Source of the DNA: Brachionus plicatilis
Lineage: Eukaryota > Rotifera > Eurotatoria > Ploima > Brachionidae
NCBI GenBank assembly: GCA_010279815.1
Contig: QEOQ01000092.1
Coordinates: forward strand, 1 to 22,417
DNA length: 22,417 nucleotides
Reading direction: 5' to 3'
Made by a program: the position numbers and the translations under genes. Shown here piece by piece: positions 17,861 to 22,417 of the stretch (position 1 is the stretch's first letter; each line of letters begins with the position of its first letter). Below the pieces are notes generated by a model. That model had not been told where the DNA came from and did not search any database. It was given only the letters and a program-made list of their open reading frames with translations.

Positions 17861-17888
17861 GTGTATATAATTAAATAATTTTTTTATA

Positions 17889-18140
17889 TACCACCTACCA
17901 CCAGAAGTTACGAGTGCACCAACAGTGAACGCATTTAAAAATAGATATGATGATTTCAAATCAAACTAACACTTTTAATTTAACTTTATCTTTATTTTTC
18001 ATTTCTTGAATTTATATTTAAAACTTGTTGTTAAATCAAACTACTTATCTGCCATAGCCATGTACTTGAGGTACCTAGCTCCGCGGTTTAAAACCCGTTG
18101 CAGATTAACTTATAATAATAAATAATAATAATATAGTACA
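17889..18140 (+). pseudogene. LINE ORF2 C-terminus and 3' UTR, 5'-truncated insertion
   Basis: The plus strand reads YHLPPEVTSAPTVNAFKNRY, then DDFKSN, and ends at TAA 17967-17969. This is the terminal WNxLPxEV...VNxFKxRLD signature of CR1/L2-like ORF2s. After the stop a 3' UTR contains a less AT-rich island (GCCATAGCCATGTACTTGAG, TAGCTCCGCGG) and ends in (AATAAT)n at about 18112-18132. Only the last 27 codons are present, the classical result of incomplete reverse transcription. The tail wording resembles that of the minus-strand LINE at 21640-22008. It is nested inside the 16478-18223 DNA element and is therefore younger than that insertion. Confidence 0.7.
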
Positions 18141-18165
18141 TTTAATACATTAATATTATGTGCTC

Positions 18166-18223
18166 TAATTTTAATTTATTAAAAAATGAAGAATTTTTGT
18201 TCAATTTGTTTTTGAAATTCACA
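18166..18223 (-). repeat. Right terminal inverted repeat
   Basis: This is the mirror copy of 16478-16536, with 58 of 59 aligned positions shared by eye. Confidence 0.8.
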
Positions 18224-18442
18224 GTACCATTAAATAACAAAATAAAATTAAAAGTTCTTTACAAATAAAAAATAGTCAAGGACTGGATGATCAAACATTT
18301 TATTAAACAAATTTCAATTAGCATGTGAAAAGATTGGCAAATTAAATCCAATTAAATATGAAATTGATAATTTTACATTAATCGTTGTATAAAAAATTAA
18401 AGATTTTAAATTGTAAACCATCAATAAAAATACTAATACAAA

Positions 18443-18954
18443 TACCGTATTCCCTTGTTCGATAATGCAGCGCCACAACCTAGAACACATCATTGGCGCA
18501 GGCGCTATACTAAATCTCGCCCATGTTAAATTCAACTTAACTTGTGTTGCATGCGCCAAAACCGTATTTCGGGTTGTGGCGATGCACTATATCCAGGGTC
18601 TTGAGAATGGTGCTGCATTATTTGAATGATTTAAAAAGAAAATATAAAAATAATTCAAGACAATATTTTTTAATTTTAAATTCTTTTTTATTTTTAAACT
18701 TTAATGCCGCACCAAATACTTAATTAAAAAAAATTCTTTTTTTTTTTTTAAATATTATCCATTTGCTAAACTTAAATAATGCAGCACCATTCTCAAGACC
18801 CTGGATATAGTGCATCGCCACAACCCGAAATACGGTTTTGGCGCATGCAACACAAGTTAAGTTGAATTTAACATGGGCGAGATTTAGTATAGCGCCTGCG
18901 CCAATGATGTGTTCTAGGTTGTGGCGCTGCATTATCGAACAAGGGAATACGGTA
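18443..18954. mobile_element. Foldback/MITE element with perfect 181-bp inverted arms
   Basis: Bases 18443-18623 are the exact reverse complement of 18774-18954; I compared all 181 positions and found no mismatch. The arms enclose a 150-bp AT-rich spacer. They are far less AT-rich than anything nearby, which also marks them as foreign. Each arm contains its own inverted pairs: ATAATGCAGC at 18462-18471 with GCTGCATTAT at 18612-18621, and a GCGCCACAACC / GGTTGTGGCG pair. The outermost bases on both sides are TA followed inward by CCGTATTCCC, so a TA target duplication as in Tc1/mariner-type elements is possible. Open frames across the arms (minus 18314-18559, plus 18838-19047) yield the same peptide twice because the DNA is duplicated, and are not genes. 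Confidence 0.8.
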
Positions 18955-19176
18955 ACAAGAAATCTAAATTGCTTAAAAGTCGCAATACTCGAGTCAAGAT
19001 TTTTTTTTTTTTTCGAAAATTTTATTGCCAAAAGAAAAATAAAATAAATTTTTTATAAATAAAAAATTGTGAAATAATCCATGTAACAAAAATAATGACC
19101 TAAAATGTAATTTCTACCTAGTTTTTTTTTTAGATTGAAATTAATATCGGTAAAAGTTGGCACCAAAATGAATTAA
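18955..19176. other. AT-rich linker, no gene
   Basis: The stretch contains long T-runs. A possible splice acceptor (T-rich tract then TAG) lies at about 19131 upstream of the open frame at 19177-19437. Confidence 0.4.
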
Positions 19177-19437
19177 AAATTAGAAAGAAATCTCAATTTG
19201 CGTAAATGGAAACCGGAACTTTTGGTTTTGAATAATCAGAAAGTTTTATTAAATTTAAAGGAAAAGTTCTTGAAAATTATGAAAAACAGATTACGTAAAT
19301 TGACTTTTTATTTAGTTTATAAAAATAAATGCCGTAGCTACAACCAACATAAGTGTTTTGTTTGTTTAAGGCGACTCGAGAGGCCATACTGGTTCACTGA
19401 TCCTCATTCCCACTCTTCATTTGCTTTTAAAAAATAA
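19177..19437 (+). CDS. Unrecognised basic open frame with a Cys/His-rich C-terminus
   Basis: A plus-strand frame open after TAA at 19174 runs to TAA-TGA at 19435. It is Lys/Leu/Arg-rich at first (LNLRKWKPELLVLNNQKV, then KEKFLKIMKNRLRKLTF). It then becomes Cys/His/aromatic-rich: CRSYNQHKCFVCLRRLERPY, then WFTDPHSHSSF. The H-x-C-x2-C ... D-x-HSH spacing could bind a metal, but I know no family with it. The only internal ATG is near 19279, giving 52 residues. Without a start at the beginning it may be an exon (see the T-tract plus TAG near 19131) or the end of a decayed transposon ORF. Base composition is a little less AT-rich than the flanks. Confidence 0.25.
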   Translation, partial: KLERNLNLRKWKPELLVLNNQKVLLNLKEKFLKIMKNRLRKLTFYLVYKNKCRSYNQHKCFVCLRRLERPYWFTDPHSHSSFAFKK

Positions 19438-19439
19438 TG

Positions 19440-20717
19440 AATTTAAGATTTACTTAATTATAAACATGAATAAAACATGAATAGAAACATGAATAAATCC
19501 AGAATTAACTTTTCTAAAAAAACAAAAATTTTTGCTTTTTTTCTAGTAGTCTCTTGGTGCTGATTTATTTGCTTTTGCGCATTGTTGTTTTAAATTTCTT
19601 ATATCGGTGATTATTGAGTTTTTAAATGAAATTAAGCACTTTGTAGGAAATTAACAGGTTTTCTCAAAATTTAATTTATGACAAAAATTATTTGGAATTT
19701 TCTTTGGATAAAAGCTTTAAAATGTGCCATAAAGGAAATTGTTTTTAAATAGAGCAGGTTTTATTTTTCGAAACTTGAACCAAGTTTATAAAAATACAAA
19801 TGGTTGCATGAACAAGTGCGTTCACGGAAAAGGAAACAAATTTAGATTGTTGGTACTTTTATTAAAATATCGCGGAAAAAATAAAAATTAATGCCTATAA
19901 ATAGTTTGATAAATTTTCTGTTAAATTCATTGTCTTGATCAATTTAAAAAATCAAAGTAATGAAATTAAGCTCGTTTATTTTTCTTGAAAAACAAGGTAG
20001 ATTTTCTATTATTCTTCTAATTTTCGGATTTTAAGGCATATTACAAAATTTTGAAAATTCTAAAATGATCACTAAATTTCTGTATTTTTTGCTAAAAATT
20101 TACTGTTTTTTTTTTATTAAATTTCATTCTTTAAATAAAGCGAAAATAAAAAATTAAATTCTTTTTTAAAACCTCTTGACTTGCCAGGTTTACTTAAAAA
20201 ATTGTAATAATTAAAAGAGGAAAGAAAATTTTTATTTTTTTTTTAAATTTTATTTTAAATAATATTCAAAATGATAAAGTAATTTATTTGAAAAAAAATT
20301 ATTTCATTTAAATATAAAATTTTGTAAACAATAAGATTTGTTTTAACCATAAGTTAATTTAATTAGAGTTTTTTTTTCACATCTTTGAGTTGATTTTAGA
20401 TTGGACTTAAAATTTTTCAAATAAAGATCTTATTAAAATCAATTAAAAAAAAATTAGAGAAAAATTTTAAATATTGAACAATTTTAAATAAAGAAACAAA
20501 TAAAAAAATTTGTTTCATCATTTTTATTGAGATTTTAATTTATTAAGTTTAGGTCATATGATCTAGATATATGATATAAAAATTTAAGATATTCATTTAA
20601 AAATATTTATTAAAGGATTTTTTTGACAAAAAAAATGATACTTATTTTATTTTCATGATAACAAAAAAATTAATTGATAAAAATTTTTAAAAAAATTACA
20701 TCAATTTTTATTGAGGA
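19440..20717. other. AT-rich stretch without recognisable genes
   Basis: No motif-bearing frame, RNA or repeat was recognised on either strand; only A/T homopolymers and very short palindromes. Confidence 0.45.
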
Positions 20718-20894
20718 TCATAAAAATATAAAAAAGGAAAATATTAAATATTTCAAGGTTTTTTTTCTCGCAGGTTTACTTTGAACATTGATTGGGTTTC
20801 TGCGAGTTCTACCTCTCGTTTCCAAACCATCGGCATCTTGTAATGTTTCTTCATTGGATTCAGCTTGGTTTCAATGAGGAACAAATTCTTCAAT
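20718..20894 (-). pseudogene. Acidic-then-basic ORF remnant, possibly transposon-derived
   Basis: The minus strand reads IEEFVPH up to TGA at 20871-20873, then NQAESNEETLQDADGLETRG, RTRRNPINVQSKPARKKTLK and a hydrophobic tail to TGA 20718-20720. The acidic stretch followed by a basic Gly-Arg motif recalls the acidic/AT-hook layout of the ORF at 17010-17649, though the motif here is GRTRRNP rather than GRP. No ATG is available. The patch is less AT-rich than its neighbours. A C-terminal scrap of a transposon or retroelement protein is the likeliest explanation. I cannot name the family. Confidence 0.3.
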
Positions 20895-21639
20895 TATTTT
20901 TTTTTTAATTTCATTTTAACAAGAAAGAAGAGGAAGTTCTCGGAAGAGGATTAAACTCACAAAAAAAGTTAAAATAAAAAAACACCACATAAATATGAAA
21001 ATGAAAATTGAACATATTAGAGCAGAGAAAAAAAAAATTTAAATTTTACATTATTTTTTGTTAGAAAGTTAAAAAAAACATAAGTTTATTTTTCATCATA
21101 TTTTTCATAATTATTTTTTATAATTTTTTATGGCTTACTCAAACGTTAAAAAAAAATAAATGAGGAAAAAATAAGAATGGTTTTTTTGACCACTGTGTGC
21201 AGAGAAGTTGAATTAAATTTTTTCTTTAAACAATTCAATTTTATTGCTTCGAATCATTCCAATTTAAATTATTGTCAAATTTGTTGTCACACTTTATGAA
21301 CGAGTAATTATGTCCTATTTTATTTATAAGATAATGAATTACGAATAAAATATTTATGTTTTTAATTCACTTTTTTACTTTGATAAATAAAATTGACTTA
21401 TTTTTTTCTAACAGTTGTACAATATTTCTATATGTTTTTTCATGTTTCAATAAATTACAAAAAAATATATATGTCTGTCTCTATGTTTATGTTTTTTTAA
21501 ACTCACTATCAATTTCAACGTATGCCGAAGTTTTCATCGAATAGACAACCCATTAAATACTTAATTAGTTTTATTAACGTATTTATATTGAAAATTAGTA
21601 AATTAGTTATCAATTATTTTTATTTGGTTAATTACTTAA
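20895..21639. other. AT-rich stretch without recognisable genes
   Basis: Only chance Phe/Ile/Lys-rich frames are seen (for example on the plus strand at 21356-21544). No supported feature. Confidence 0.45.
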
Positions 21640-22008
21640 TAAAAATGATAATAAAGCTACAGGAGAATAGCCGCGGAACAATGCTATATCTAGCCTTGCT
21701 ATGGTAGCTGTCTGATTTTAAAATATGTCTTAAAAAGATTATGTTAATAAGAAAAAATTAATGATTTTTGTTTCAAAAAGTTATCTAATTTGTTTTTAAA
21801 TTCATTTTTAGATTTTGCATTTACGACCTCTATTGGTAGTTCGTTCCTTCACCTTCACCACTCGATTTGTTAGAAAGTTCTCTCTTATTTTAATCCTTGT
21901 CATTTGCTTGGTCAATCTTCTTTGATGTCCTCGGATTCCACCAGCTGGACCATTGCTAGTTAGTGCATGACTGATATTTGATATCAATTTAAAAAAAAAT
22001 ATGCCCAC
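21640..22008 (-). pseudogene. LINE ORF2 C-terminus and 3' UTR
   Basis: The minus strand reads GPAGGIRGHQRRLTKQMTRI, then KIRENFLTNRVV, in one frame. After a shift near 21855 it reads RNELPIEVVNAKSKNEFKNK, then LDNFLKQKS, ending at TAA 21744-21746. This is the standard C-terminal end of CR1/L2-like ORF2s (RGHxxxLxKxxxxxxxRxNFFxNRVVxxWNxLPxEVVxAxSxxxFKxxLD). The 3' UTR is less AT-rich (GCTACCATAGCAAGGC, TGTTCCGCGGCTATTC) and resembles the tail at 18045-18140. Everything upstream of the last roughly 90 codons is missing. Confidence 0.75.
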
Positions 22009-22417
22009 AGAAATAAAGAATAATTTTATTTGATTTTTTTAAATATCACAAGTGTGACGTCTTGTCTTTTTTTATGTTATGGGTTGATTATATATAATAT
22101 AGTTTTATTGAATATTTATTAATATATTCCACCAGTACATATATTTGAGGTTCTACTGAGAATAACAGTGTGAAACTATAAAGATTTATATAAATGTAAA
22201 TATAGTAAATTAAGTTTTGTTTGACTTATTAAGTTTGTTGAATTTGTTTGGCTTTTGTGGTTGCGACATCTCAATCGTTTATATTTTTTAGTAGCAGAAA
22301 AATTCCTAATTGCCAAAATTCTTTTTTTTATTTAGTAAATTTTTTTAACTAAACAAATGCTCTAATAAACTAAATCTGAATTTTATAAGTCATTTTTTGG
22401 TCAATTGTTAGATACCA
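22009..22417. other. AT-rich stretch to the window end, no gene seen
   Basis: No coding frame, RNA or repeat was recognised. Confidence 0.4.

Larger units (their letters stand above)
16478..18223. mobile_element. DNA transposon, 1.75 kb, with 58-59-bp terminal inverted repeats (MULE-like content)
   Basis: Bases 16478-16536 and the reverse complement of 18166-18223 are the same sequence except for one A in a homopolymer. They start TGTGAATTTCAAAAACAAAT and include AACAAAAATTCTTCATTT. Such near-identical inverted ends define a DNA transposon. Inside lie a small MITE at its left end, an array of ACTAGATAAAA-like words, a zinc-finger/AT-hook ORF remnant on the minus strand, a TTATA microsatellite and a LINE 3' end inserted later. 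The zinc-finger style protein suggests a Mutator-like (MULE) origin, but no DDE transposase core is visible, so the element is non-autonomous or deleted. Immediate flanks show no convincing 8-10-bp target duplication. The LINE at 15385-16475 ends at its left border. Confidence 0.65.

Noticed and set aside
18314..19047. Two open frames encoding the same peptide (MAHATQVKLNLTW...)
   Set aside because: They are the two arms of the perfect inverted repeat read on opposite strands. The peptide is a by-product of the duplicated DNA and has no domain.

Overview
This is an extremely AT-rich window of eukaryotic, most likely metazoan, DNA. The evidence is a set of decayed LINE fragments of the CR1/L2/Jockey-like branch, cut-and-paste DNA transposon remnants, microsatellites, and one protein of dynamin-GTPase type on the left. 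There is no bacterial operon structure. The RT wording (KAFDKLWRDG, LPYFDY) and very high A+T fit an invertebrate such as a monogonont rotifer, but this is a guess from style and cannot be proven here.

Left part (1-3.4 kb): one long plus-strand gene, open on the left edge of the window, is read in three different frames. It encodes a P-loop GTPase domain resembling dynamin / nuclear GTPase SLIP-GC proteins, a charged coiled linker, and a C-terminal domain I do not recognise with certainty. The frame changes lie at or near A-runs and one in-frame TAA interrupts the middle, so it is either a recent pseudogene or a gene carrying sequence errors.

Middle and right (3.4-22.4 kb): I see no intact host gene, only layered mobile DNA. 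LINE pieces occur at about 3.7-4.2, 5.3-5.6, 8.3, 10.7-11.8, 12.4, 15.4-16.5, 17.9-18.1 and 21.6-22.0 kb, on both strands, all 5'-truncated or broken. A 509-bp miniature LTR retrotransposon (TRIM type) lies at 5584-6092 on the minus strand, with 150-bp LTRs, a tRNA-Ser-type primer binding site and a polypurine tract. Several inverted-repeat DNA elements are present: an imperfect palindrome at 6.3-7.1 kb; an element at 10.0-10.57 kb with [AT]TAGCA arrays around a FLYWCH-like ORF; one at 13.0-14.6 kb with TGCACTA arrays; a 1.75-kb element at 16.48-18.22 kb with 58-59-bp terminal inverted repeats around a zinc-finger plus AT-hook ORF remnant; and a 512-bp foldback at 18.44-18.95 kb whose 181-bp arms are identical.

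The most interesting points are the TRIM, the perfect foldback, the shared architecture of the DNA elements (a different short word repeated in inverted arrays at each element's ends, with DNA-binding ORF remnants inside), and the broken GTPase fusion gene.
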